DNA of 64,000 nt from G965200765 sp965200765 (GTDB taxonomy: Bacteria; Pseudomonadota; Gammaproteobacteria; Arenicellales; JAJDZL01). The stretch is taken from NCBI GenBank assembly GCA_965200765.1, contig OZ241380.1, positions 1,550,001 through 1,614,000 of the forward strand, read 5' to 3'. Positions 53,598 through 62,558 of this stretch are shown here, one piece after another; positions within the stretch are counted from its first letter, which is position 1; the number at the start of each line of letters is the position of its first letter. Position numbers and translations under genes: made by a program. The notes under the pieces are model-generated. The model made no database searches and was not told the origin of the DNA. It worked only from the letters and a program-made list of their open reading frames with translations.

Positions 53598-53936
53598 ATG
53601 GAAAATAAGGATGCAGGGCTGGGTTTTCAATCCGTTTTCTGCACGAACCTCAATCACAAAAGACAGCATTATATTGATTTGCAGGAATGTCTGCAACAAA
53701 ATTTGAAAATTGAGTACTTTCCACTGGAAAATTTCAGAACGAAAAATTGCCAAATTGCCGGGGTTGACTGTGGTTATGAAAATGGCTTGGCCGACGATGC
53801 AGAGGCTTGGTCTTACAAGCTCGATTACTCGAACAAGGACAACCTCAGCATACTGCGGGAGCTATTCGATGCAGAATTTCTGACTGATGAGTACATACTA
53901 GAGGATGCAATTACAATCGAAGGGCTGTCATGGTAA
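53598..53936 (+). CDS. Unknown 112-residue protein preceding the interrupted methyltransferase
   Basis: 112 residues, acidic (many D and E), with no motif I recognise. Its stop overlaps the start of the methyltransferase frame (ATGGTAA), so the two are translationally coupled, which suggests a partner: an antitoxin-like, control or restriction-related protein, or the remnant of one. It begins 50 bases after the 5' end of tRNA-Ala. No ribosome site is visible at the ATG. Function cannot be given. Confidence 0.5.
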   Translation: MENKDAGLGFQSVFCTNLNHKRQHYIDLQECLQQNLKIEYFPLENFRTKNCQIAGVDCGYENGLADDAEAWSYKLDYSNKDNLSILRELFDAEFLTDEYILEDAITIEGLSW

Positions 53937-54916
53937 ATCGTTCGCACAATAACCAGGGATTGATTGGAATGAACTACTTGCAGAAATGCGGTCGGTCCCA
54001 CAAGTCAGGCTTGCAAGTCAATCTGAAGCCTACGACAGAAACATATCACTCAGTATTTGCTACAGACTGCCTGGATGTATTGAGTCGTTTGCCGGATGAA
54101 TCTGTGCAACTCATCATTTGCGACCCGCCCTACAACATTTAAATGGCAGAGTGGGACATCCACTCCAACTATCAGAGTTGGGCGAATCAGTGGTTGCTGG
54201 AAGCTCGCAGAGTACTTTGTGAAACAGGAAACTTTGTCATCTTCGGAGGATTGCAGTACCAAGGAGAAGCTGTGTCAGGTGATCTGTTGTCAATCATCAC
54301 AGAAGTTAGAAGACAAAAATTGTTCAATCTTGTAAACCTGATCATCTGGAACTATAGAAATGGCATGAGTGCCCACCGGTACTTTGCAAATCGGCACGAG
54401 GAGATTGTATGGTTTACAAAATCAAAAAAATACTATTTTGATTTGGACTCTGTAAGAGAGCCGTTTGATGAAAATACGAAAAGATTGTATCGAAAAGACA
54501 AAAGACTACGTCCCGAAAGTATTGAAAAAGGAAAAAATCCGACGAATGTATGGCAAATACCGCGATTGAATGCAAATTCAAAAGAAAGAGTTGGTCATCC
54601 TACACAAAAGCCGATTGCAATTATTGAACGGTTAATCAGAAGCCTGTCTTACGAGGGTGCGGTTGTTTTGGATTTTTTTGCTGGCAGTGCAGTTACTACA
54701 AGAGTAGCAATGCAACATGGACGTCACAGTATTTCCACTGACAAAGAAGACCAAATTACGGCTTATTTTCAAAAGCATCTGGCTACCTGGAAACAGAAAA
54801 AGGATATGTTCACTAGCTCCAATATACCGTTTCAATTGCTGGAAATGAATGAGTTCTATTCACATCCAGTGTTTCATAGTGGCATTAACTTGAAAAACCC
54901 GGAAATTAAGAAATAA
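53930..54916 (+). pseudogene. Adenine-type DNA methyltransferase interrupted by an in-frame TAA
   Basis: One frame of 329 codons, broken only by TAA at 54140-54142, right after the catalytic motif DPPYNI. Before it: ATDCLDVLSRLPDESVQ and LIICDPPYNI. After it: MAEWDIHSNYQSW, then GHPTQKPIAIIERLI and the SAM motif VLDFFAGSAVTT near the C-terminus. This is a beta-class N6-adenine methylase. The stop could come from one C-to-T change (CAA to TAA). An ATG follows the TAA at once, so a C-terminal piece might be made, but it would lack the catalytic motif. Probably a recent pseudogene. Confidence 0.8.
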
Positions 54917-55220
54917 ACTTTTTTAATTTTATTTCTTCTGTACTATTCCGAGTATTTACCGTGATTCCGAGAATGCAGATGAGTAGCTCATGAGGGGATG
55001 GATAGAACATAGGCAAAAACAAGCGTACTTGGTGTTTTAAGTCTGAAAAACGCAGATTCTTGGAGTGAAAAATATTCCGGTGGTAAAATTCGCACGTAAA
55101 ATAAACGATGCGGCAACTAGTAAATTAACTCTATCCCATACAGATAGTATACTTCTTAGATTCTATTCACACTCAATTGGTTTTTTAGTTTGTAAGTAAT
55201 CTCAGTAAATTTTGATCGAA
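54917..55220. other. Intergenic A+T-rich stretch between the interrupted methyltransferase and hsdR
   Basis: About 300 bases with no gene, tRNA or clear hairpin-plus-T terminator. The two genes converge here. Confidence 0.5.
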
Positions 55221-58200
55221 TCATTGTGTTTCCAATCTTTCAGATATCCAATTTGTTGATAGTACTTCAGCTTGTTCCAATACTGTTTTAGTGGCACTTT
55301 CTTGTTTATCCGGGGGATAGTTGTGCTTTCTTAATGTTTTTTTAACCAGTACTCGCAAATTAGCTTGAACGTCTAAGCGTATCGTCCAGTCAATTGTTAC
55401 ATTTTTACGTACTAGTTGTACCAGTTCTTGAGCAATTTCTTTCAATTTTTGATCTCCCAGAATTTCTACGGCACTATCGTTTATAACTAATGCGTCATAA
55501 AAAGCCAATTCGTCTTCTGATAATCCAAATTCATCACCACGATTAAATGCGTTCCGCATATTTCTTGCAAGAATTATCAATTCTTCAAGCACAGCAACTG
55601 CACTAATTGACTTATTTTGGTATCGTTGAATGGCATTTTCCAGCATTTCTGCAAAGGAACGGGCTTGGACTACATTTTTACGACGATGTGAAGTAATTTC
55701 GCCTCGTAGTAGCTTCTGTAATAACTCAATCGCTAGGTTTCTATGCGACAACCCGCGAACTTCTGCAAGAAATTCTTCCGACAAAATTGAAATATCAGGC
55801 TTCTTGATTCCTGCGGCATTGTAAATATCTACCACTTCATTTGATACAATTGCCCTTGAAATAATTTGTCGCACTGCATATTCCAATTCTTCTTTTGGTC
55901 GACTTTCAGAAGACGATCGCTTTGCAAGGCATGTGGCTACGGTCTGAAAAAATGCAACATCATCCCTAATTTTCAAAGCATCTTCATGCGGAACAGCGAG
56001 AGCAAAAGCTTTTGATAATTCACTCACCGTTTGAATACAACGTTTTTTTCCATTTTCTTGAGCGAGAATGTGTTCCTGGGCAGCAGGCAACAATGAAAGC
56101 TTCTTTTGAGAAGTACCAAACTTTAACTCGGACCAATCAAAACCATGAAACAATCCGAGGCAAATTTCATATTTTTCAAGCATTAGTGTCACCGCAACAG
56201 CTTGGTCTATAACTGCTGTTCCCTTACCACCACCAGCTGTATATAATTGAATTGCTTTTTGCAGTTCGCTTGCAATTCCTAAATAATCTACAATTAATCC
56301 ACCGGGTTTATCCTTGAATACGCGATTAACGCGGGCAATTGCCTGCATTAACCCATGTCCACGCATTGGTTTGTCAACATACATTGTGTGTAAGCATGGC
56401 GCATCAAATCCAGTAAGCCACATGTCTCTTACAACAACGAAGGTCAATGGATCTTTAGGGTCTCGAAAGCGATTTGCCAATACTTCTCGTTGTTGCTTAG
56501 AACGAATATGCTTTTGCCAATGTAGCGGGTCAGAGGCTGAACCTGTCATCACAACTTTAATTTTTCCTTTATTGTCATTTTTGTCTTCCCAATCAGGGTT
56601 CAATCTTACAATCTCCTCATATATCTCAGTACAAATTCTTCTACTCATACATACAATCATTGCTTTGCCTTCCATGGATTCAAGACGTTTTTCAAAGTGA
56701 TCAACAATGTCAACTGCAATGAGCTTCAATCTATTTCTAGCACCAACAACAGCTTCAAGTTTTGCCCATTTAGTTTTCAGCATTTCTTTTCGATCAACTT
56801 CTTCTCCCTCAGTAGCTTCTTCGAATTTGGGATCAATTTTGGGCTTCTCCTTTTCATCCAACAAAATTTTAGCCAAGCGGCCTTCATAATAGATTGGAAC
56901 AGTAGCCCTGTCCTCAACTGCCCGTTTAATGTCATAAATACTAATATAGTTACCAAATACAGCTCTAGTGTTTGCATCATGCTGTTCAATGGGTGTTCCG
57001 GTGAATCCGATAAATGAAGCATTGGGAAGTGCATCTCGCATATGAGCCGCAAATCCGTCAATAAATTCGTACTGGCTTCTATGTGCTTCATCCGCAATTA
57101 CAACAATGTTTTTCCGGTTCGAAAGCAATGGGTGCTTGAAACCTTTTTTGTCAGGGAAAAACTTTTGAATGGTGGTAAAAATCACTCCTCCCGAAACAAC
57201 AGAAAGTTTGTTTCTGAGCTCTGCTCTACTTTCCACCTGAATTGGAGGTTGGCGAAGCAATTCTTGGCAACGAACAAATTGGCTGAATAACTGGTTGTCA
57301 AGATCGTTACGGTCTGTAATTACAACAATCGTGGGATTAGCCATTTTTGGTTCTTGAATTACACGACCAGCATAAAACGCCATTGTAAGGCTCTTCCCAG
57401 ATCCTTGGGTATGCCACACTACACCAATTCGTTGGTCACCTACATTATCAGAAATACCTGGACTTACCTCATATCGAACTTCACTCTCCACACATTTTTT
57501 GGCTCTCAAAGTTTCTTCAATAGCCATACTCACTGCATGAAATTGATGATAACTTGCAATTTTTTTTGAAATGTCTCCGTATCCGTTATCTTCGAAAACA
57601 ATGAAATTTCGTAATAGGTTCAGGAGTCGTTTCTTTTCGAACACACCCTTGAGCAGCACTTCCAGTTCAGACAGTTCAGATGAAGCCAAGTCACCACCAT
57701 CAATTGTTCGCCACTGTTTGAACCATTCTTTTTCTGCCGTTAGTGTACCAATTCGTGCATTGTTTCCGTCAGATACTACTAATAGCTCATTGAATACAAA
57801 TAATGAAGGAATTTCTGTTTTGTAAGTCTGAATCTGACTATATGCAGACCAAATATCTTTACTTCTTGCAACCGGATTTTTGAGTTCAATAACTGCCAAC
57901 GGTAATCCGTTCAACAGCACGACTACATCAGGACGACGTTTATTTTTCTTGTCAACGACAGTAAACTGATTTACTACGTCCCAAAAGTTGTTTTCAGGGT
58001 TTTCAAAATCAACAACTTTCAAATGTCTGCTTCTAGTATTACCGTCTTCAGTTTGAACATCAACTTTTACTCCATTTACGAGCATTCGATGAAATTCTAG
58101 ATTTTGAATTTCTATTGTTGCACCTTGAGGATTTGTTAATTTCTTAACCGTATCAGTTTGTTGATTATCTGTTAGTCCTGGATTTAATTTCTTCAGGATA

Positions 58201-58358
58201 TCGCGTAGTTTAGAATTAAAAAAAACATCGGCGTATGTTTCTCGAACGCAATTTTTTTCTTTTGTCATTTCGGAACCATTCTGAACTACATAACCCAATT
58301 CGCGAAACCACTCAAGAGTTGCGTCTTCAACAATAGATTCAGTAAATCCTGTTTTCAT
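55221..58358 (-). CDS. hsdR: HsdR, type I restriction endonuclease subunit
   Basis: 1045 residues. The N-terminal nuclease domain carries the PD-(D/E)xK set Asp144 (RRPDVVV) and Glu158-x-Lys160 (VIELK). The helicase motor has Walker A HTQGSGKSL (316-324), DEAH at 423-426 and 'FIGFTGTPIEQ'. A helical C-terminal part follows. It translocates and cuts unmethylated DNA in complex with HsdM2S1. Its catalytic residues are all present, so the system may be active. It is the last gene of the operon, 75 bases after hsdS. Confidence 0.95.
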   Translation of the reverse strand: MKTGFTESIVEDATLEWFRELGYVVQNGSEMTKEKNCVRETYADVFFNSKLRDILKKLNPGLTDNQQTDTVKKLTNPQGATIEIQNLEFHRMLVNGVKVDVQTEDGNTRSRHLKVVDFENPENNFWDVVNQFTVVDKKNKRRPDVVVLLNGLPLAVIELKNPVARSKDIWSAYSQIQTYKTEIPSLFVFNELLVVSDGNNARIGTLTAEKEWFKQWRTIDGGDLASSELSELEVLLKGVFEKKRLLNLLRNFIVFEDNGYGDISKKIASYHQFHAVSMAIEETLRAKKCVESEVRYEVSPGISDNVGDQRIGVVWHTQGSGKSLTMAFYAGRVIQEPKMANPTIVVITDRNDLDNQLFSQFVRCQELLRQPPIQVESRAELRNKLSVVSGGVIFTTIQKFFPDKKGFKHPLLSNRKNIVVIADEAHRSQYEFIDGFAAHMRDALPNASFIGFTGTPIEQHDANTRAVFGNYISIYDIKRAVEDRATVPIYYEGRLAKILLDEKEKPKIDPKFEEATEGEEVDRKEMLKTKWAKLEAVVGARNRLKLIAVDIVDHFEKRLESMEGKAMIVCMSRRICTEIYEEIVRLNPDWEDKNDNKGKIKVVMTGSASDPLHWQKHIRSKQQREVLANRFRDPKDPLTFVVVRDMWLTGFDAPCLHTMYVDKPMRGHGLMQAIARVNRVFKDKPGGLIVDYLGIASELQKAIQLYTAGGGKGTAVIDQAVAVTLMLEKYEICLGLFHGFDWSELKFGTSQKKLSLLPAAQEHILAQENGKKRCIQTVSELSKAFALAVPHEDALKIRDDVAFFQTVATCLAKRSSSESRPKEELEYAVRQIISRAIVSNEVVDIYNAAGIKKPDISILSEEFLAEVRGLSHRNLAIELLQKLLRGEITSHRRKNVVQARSFAEMLENAIQRYQNKSISAVAVLEELIILARNMRNAFNRGDEFGLSEDELAFYDALVINDSAVEILGDQKLKEIAQELVQLVRKNVTIDWTIRLDVQANLRVLVKKTLRKHNYPPDKQESATKTVLEQAEVLSTNWISERLETQ

Positions 58359-58433
58359 AATTATAAATATATTTCAGTTAATAGTTTCACATGTTTTGAA
58401 TGGAATCAATCAAGTATTGAATTATATTATTTT

Positions 58434-59690
58434 TTAGTTATATTTATTTGACAATAATCTTGATATTAATGTATCACGCATAGTGGCTAATGTGCGGCAA
58501 TTATGCATGTTATTAAATATACTCGAGGTCAAACTTGATACGATTTCATCAAAATGAATAAGTACATCGTCAGGAGGCATTAAGAGTGGCAATCCTCGTA
58601 TCCCGTTTTGATTTACTCCTGGTTGAGCTGAATTTGAATTTAATGCAATCAAACTTTGAGTAATCCAATTTTGTTCAAGCCAAAAATATAGAAACCTTTG
58701 TGCAAAAGTTTGTTTTAGCCTTAGAATAAAAACATGTTCATTAATAGCGCATACGGAATGGGGAAAGTCACAATCAACATAGGTCTTTCGTCCTATGTTT
58801 GCTCCATCTTTGTACAACAAAACATCACCATTTTTAACATCAGCACCTTTAACCCGTAATTTATCGAAGTATTCCACAGGAATATACTTTTCTTTATTAT
58901 AGTTATATTGTCCCAATTTTATTATATTTTCCGCCCCTATACTTGGCACTCCAGAAGCTATAGAACCACCTTTTGGCCGCGCACCAGAAACTATTTCCGA
59001 AAGTTCATTTCCTATCGTGGAGACTTTCCAACCTTCTGGAATTTCGCCAATTGTAGATTTTACCAAACGATCTGGAAACAGATTTGAATAGTTATATGGT
59101 AAATCGGATATCTGACTTTTCTTATTTTCATGAACATAGTCAAAATTAACAAACCAAGATTTGAACAACGCTATTATAATTTTTTCTAAATTTTCGTTTG
59201 TTTTATAATTTAAGTAAATTTTATCATCGAATGCTCCAAGTTTGTGTGATATTGACTGACGTTTTATTTTCCTGAACGGCCATGGTATTTTCAACGATTC
59301 AAGTTCTTGTTTTGTAATATTTCCAAATACAGTGCCACTTTTATCAAGTGTTTCCCAATAATTTTCTTTACTTCTGAGTGTATATTCCAGAAATCGTGAA
59401 TCAGCTCTATCGTGTGTTCGTATTGCTGCAAGTCCTCGTCCAATAGCACATTCTCTATCAGCAATACTTACTCGTCCTATAGGGGCACGAAGGCTAAATA
59501 AAATATCACCTGTTTGTGCCATTCTAGTTGGTTTCGTACAATAAACACGCGGTTTAGGATGGAAATAATCAAAATCCTTTGCTCCTTGAAAAAATGGTTT
59601 TCCATCACCGAGTTCATTATATGTTGAACTAGGAGGTGACTGACCCATTACAATATCAGCAACTTCGTTCAGTGAAATATTTTGCCACAT
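58434..59690 (-). CDS. hsdS: HsdS, type I specificity subunit
   Basis: 418 residues with two target-recognition domains, each followed by a conserved helix. TRD1 spans about 1-150 and ends in 'LESLKIPWPFRKIKRQSISHKL'; TRD2 spans about 225-375 and ends in 'GIRGLPLLMPPDDVLIHFDEI'. Each TRD reads one half of a split DNA target, which cannot be predicted here. It lies 160 bases after hsdM, a gap larger than usual in type I operons. Confidence 0.93.
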   Translation of the reverse strand: MWQNISLNEVADIVMGQSPPSSTYNELGDGKPFFQGAKDFDYFHPKPRVYCTKPTRMAQTGDILFSLRAPIGRVSIADRECAIGRGLAAIRTHDRADSRFLEYTLRSKENYWETLDKSGTVFGNITKQELESLKIPWPFRKIKRQSISHKLGAFDDKIYLNYKTNENLEKIIIALFKSWFVNFDYVHENKKSQISDLPYNYSNLFPDRLVKSTIGEIPEGWKVSTIGNELSEIVSGARPKGGSIASGVPSIGAENIIKLGQYNYNKEKYIPVEYFDKLRVKGADVKNGDVLLYKDGANIGRKTYVDCDFPHSVCAINEHVFILRLKQTFAQRFLYFWLEQNWITQSLIALNSNSAQPGVNQNGIRGLPLLMPPDDVLIHFDEIVSSLTSSIFNNMHNCRTLATMRDTLISRLLSNKYN

Positions 59691-59850
59691 TTGAGTAATT
59701 TAATGAAAAATTAACTGATAGTTCTACAACATTCTGTAACTAATAGCAACGAAATACCGATAATTTTGCTAAAGTATATGAACTTCACATCTACAAAATC
59801 GTTTAACATATAACTTCGACAACTATGAGTTAAGTTAATAAATCATCCCA

Positions 59851-61437
59851 TTAATTATTTTCTTTTCCACTAAACCCTAGCTTTTTCAAATTTTTTGCAA
59901 TAATTTGATCCAGTTCTACTGTCTTTCTTTGTTGCTCATACAAATCTGAAACAAGTAAGTGCATTTTTTCTCTATATGAATCACTGTCTTCTACATGTAA
60001 TTTTGCTCCAACAAATCTTCCCGGGGTCAACACATAACCATACTTTTTCACTTCAAATAAACTTGAACTCTTACAAAATCCTGGTATATCTGAGTAATTA
60101 TCTGCACATTGCTCGCTTCTCCAAATGTGGTAAATACTAACAATTTTATCAATTTCTACATCTGTTAAATCACGATGAGTACGATCAACCATGTAGCCCA
60201 TATTCTGTGCGTTTATAAACAACACCTCACCTTTACGTTCACGATACTTGTTTCCACTACGATTACGTGATATGAACCAAAGACAAGCAGGTATTTGTGT
60301 TGAATAAAACAACTTATTTGGTAAAGCTACTACACAATCTATCAAATTATCTTCGATTAACTTCTGTCGAATTAGACCTTCTCCAGATTGACTTGAAGAT
60401 AACGAAATATTTGCAAGTACAAAACCAGCTGTACCATCCGGTGCAAGATGATCCACGATGTGTTGTACCCATGCGAAATTAGCATTACTTTCAGGAGGAA
60501 TTCCATACTTCCATCGTTTATCATCTTTTAGTTGTTCTCCACCCCAATTTTTCATATTGAATGGTGGATTAGCTAAAATAAAATTAGCCTTAAGATCTTT
60601 GTGACGATCATTGTTGAAACTATCACCGTATTCTATTTCTCCGAATATTCCACGTATAGCGAGATTCATTTTTGCAAGTCGCCAAGTTGTTCTATTTGAT
60701 TCCTGTCCAAATATTGAAATATCAAATTTTCGACGACTTGTCAACTTGGGCTTCTGCGCATTTTCAAATTGATGAGCAAGAATAAACTCAATAGACTGAA
60801 CAAACATTCCAGCAGAACCACAACAAGGATCATATACACGACCTTCATAGGGTTCCAGCATTTTAACTAAAAGTTTGACAATACAACTCGCCGTATAGAA
60901 TTCGCCACCTTTTTTACCTTCAGCACTTGCAAATTGAGATAAAAAATACTCATATATTCTACCAAGCACATCTTTTGATTTTGAATCTATGTCACCTACT
61001 TTTATATTACTAATGATATCAATCAATTGACCTAATTTTACACTTTCTATCGATGACGTGCCATAAATTTTAGGCAAAACATCCTTGAGATTATAGTTGC
61101 TCTTCTCAATACTAATCATAGCGTCATCTATCAACGTTGCAATTTCAGGCAATTTTGCATTATTTTGTAAGTTACTCCATCTAGCTTCCTTTGGAACCCA
61201 AAATAAACCATCCTTTGTATATTCATCAGGATCTTCGGGATCTGAATTCTCTTCTTGTATTAATAACTCAAGTTTTTCTTCAAAAGAATCTGAAATATAT
61301 TTGAGAAAAATTAACCCCAAGACAACATGCTTATATTCGGCTGCATCCATACTCCCCCGAAGTGTGTTAGCCATTTCCCACAATTCACTTTCATAACCAA
61401 TGGTTGCACCGCTCTCAGCATTCTTTTTCTTTGTCAC
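59851..61437 (-). CDS. hsdM: HsdM, type I DNA adenine methyltransferase subunit
   Basis: 528 residues from GTG with GAGG eight bases ahead. A helical N-terminal domain (20-150) leads to the methylase domain with YDPCCGSAGMF (202-212, SAM) and catalytic NPPF (290-293). Length is normal. It modifies host targets together with HsdS. First gene of hsdMSR, 104 bases after the trio of unknown small genes on the same strand. Confidence 0.95.
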   Translation of the reverse strand: MTKKKNAESGATIGYESELWEMANTLRGSMDAAEYKHVVLGLIFLKYISDSFEEKLELLIQEENSDPEDPDEYTKDGLFWVPKEARWSNLQNNAKLPEIATLIDDAMISIEKSNYNLKDVLPKIYGTSSIESVKLGQLIDIISNIKVGDIDSKSKDVLGRIYEYFLSQFASAEGKKGGEFYTASCIVKLLVKMLEPYEGRVYDPCCGSAGMFVQSIEFILAHQFENAQKPKLTSRRKFDISIFGQESNRTTWRLAKMNLAIRGIFGEIEYGDSFNNDRHKDLKANFILANPPFNMKNWGGEQLKDDKRWKYGIPPESNANFAWVQHIVDHLAPDGTAGFVLANISLSSSQSGEGLIRQKLIEDNLIDCVVALPNKLFYSTQIPACLWFISRNRSGNKYRERKGEVLFINAQNMGYMVDRTHRDLTDVEIDKIVSIYHIWRSEQCADNYSDIPGFCKSSSLFEVKKYGYVLTPGRFVGAKLHVEDSDSYREKMHLLVSDLYEQQRKTVELDQIIAKNLKKLGFSGKENN

Positions 61438-61541
61438 TAGTTATACCTCTATTTGTTACTTGGTGTCTTGGTCCATAATATCGCGGAACATAGATTTGTC
61501 CATTCGATTTGAGCGTCGATTGGTTTTGCCAACAAAGTTAC

Positions 61542-61817
61542 CTAGTTGTAAAGCCAGTCTACTAGATTTGGCAATTCTCTGGCCTTCTCCGTCAGTTTCT
61601 TTCTAACGGACCGGGGCCATCCCTGCCACCTCGGAATCGTCACTGCTATCCCGTCCAAGTAGACATCTTCTGACATCAGAAGATTCCCACTACTTGTTTG
61701 TCGCATCGCCCAGTGCGAGCGAATTCGTTTGTAGCACTCTTGGTATGCGATCAATGAAAGAAGCACATCTGCCGAACTCCCGGACAATTCTTCACGAATT
61801 TTACTCCATATTGTCAT
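61542..61817 (-). CDS. Unknown 91-residue protein (third gene of the trio before hsdM)
   Basis: 91 residues, start ATG with AAGGA ten bases ahead. It is basic and Trp-rich (five Trp), with 'RWQGWPRSVRKKLTEKARELPNLV' at the C-terminal side; no Cys pairs, signal peptide or membrane segment. No family is recognised. It follows the 69-residue gene by 12 bases. Confidence 0.55.
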   Translation of the reverse strand: MTIWSKIREELSGSSADVLLSLIAYQECYKRIRSHWAMRQTSSGNLLMSEDVYLDGIAVTIPRWQGWPRSVRKKLTEKARELPNLVDWLYN

Positions 61818-61829
61818 AGTACTATTTCC

Positions 61830-62039
61830 TTAACCAAACTTAAATGACCCAAGTTTAGTATTATTTGAAGTCCAAGCATTATATGCTTGATTTGTGATTA
61901 AACGATAAGACTCAAATCCGTTGCCATTCAACATTTCCATAGATTCGCGTATACCGGGTGTTTTGAAAGCTTTTTCCAATATTTCCAAATGCGCTCTTTC
62001 GCGCTCGGACTGGTTTTGCCTTTTCAATGGTGTGATCAT
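61830..62039 (-). CDS. Unknown 69-residue protein (second gene of the trio)
   Basis: 69 residues; a charged N-terminal helix (KRQNQSERERAHLEILEKAFK) then a mixed region rich in N, T and S ('LITNQAYNAWTSNNTKLG'). Its ATG overlaps the stop of the 102-residue gene (ATGA), showing translational coupling, which argues that these are real genes. No family is recognised. Confidence 0.55.
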   Translation of the reverse strand: MITPLKRQNQSERERAHLEILEKAFKTPGIRESMEMLNGNGFESYRLITNQAYNAWTSNNTKLGSFKFG

Positions 62040-62344
62040 ATCAGTTCATTTGTATAGTTGGATAAATTTGATGACCAGCATTGTATCCTGTCTTGTTCTG
62101 GAATGCAAGAGGCATATGGAGTTAGACCTGCCAGGTACACTTCCTGCTGATGCGCAATCACCGTGTGAAAGTAATCAAGATTGACAAATTCGTTGAGACT
62201 GTTCCCCCGATTAGAGATACTATGTGAAGTGAATTGGCTCTTGCCATGAATGCTTCTCTCGAGGTTTGCAAACACCTTATTTGGATTCAATTCAACTAGA
62301 GGCCATTTTATCTCAGGAAAGTGTTTGTGGAAAGTTTTATTCAT
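62036..62344 (-). CDS. Unknown 102-residue protein (first gene of the trio)
   Basis: 102 residues, with 'KWPLVELNPNKVFANLERSI' and 'VNLDYFHTVIAHQQEVYL' as its more distinctive parts. No signal peptide or membrane segment. No clear ribosome site at the ATG. Its stop overlaps the next ATG by 4 bases. It begins 87 bases after the gltX terminator. No family is recognised. Confidence 0.5.
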   Translation of the reverse strand: MNKTFHKHFPEIKWPLVELNPNKVFANLERSIHGKSQFTSHSISNRGNSLNEFVNLDYFHTVIAHQQEVYLAGLTPYASCIPEQDRIQCWSSNLSNYTNELI

Positions 62345-62430
62345 TGAAAGTACTTGTACAATGTATATGAATCACGACAAAGACATTTGCAAGGCTGGGG
62401 GAGAAAAAGCCGCGAAATGGGAACCCACTG

Positions 62431-62470
62431 AAAAGAAACCGCGTCAGTATCACAAAACACTGACTCGCGT
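62431..62470 (-). terminator. Rho-independent terminator after gltX
   Basis: On the minus strand CGCGAGTCAGT pairs with ACTGACGCG, one bulged A, around a ten-base loop, followed by GTTTCTTTT. It lies about 90 bases past the gltX stop and separates gltX from the island genes. Confidence 0.7.
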
Positions 62471-62558
62471 GGTTCAGAAATTTCCAAAACAAAAACCGGA
62501 TAGAACATCAATTTGATGCGAACATTGAACCGGCAAACTGCTATCTTCGAGTTGAAAT

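Noticed and set aside
62361..62516. Small basic plus-strand protein of about 50 residues
   Set aside because: It overlaps the gltX terminator hairpin and has no ribosome site; its composition follows the hairpin and A-rich sequence.
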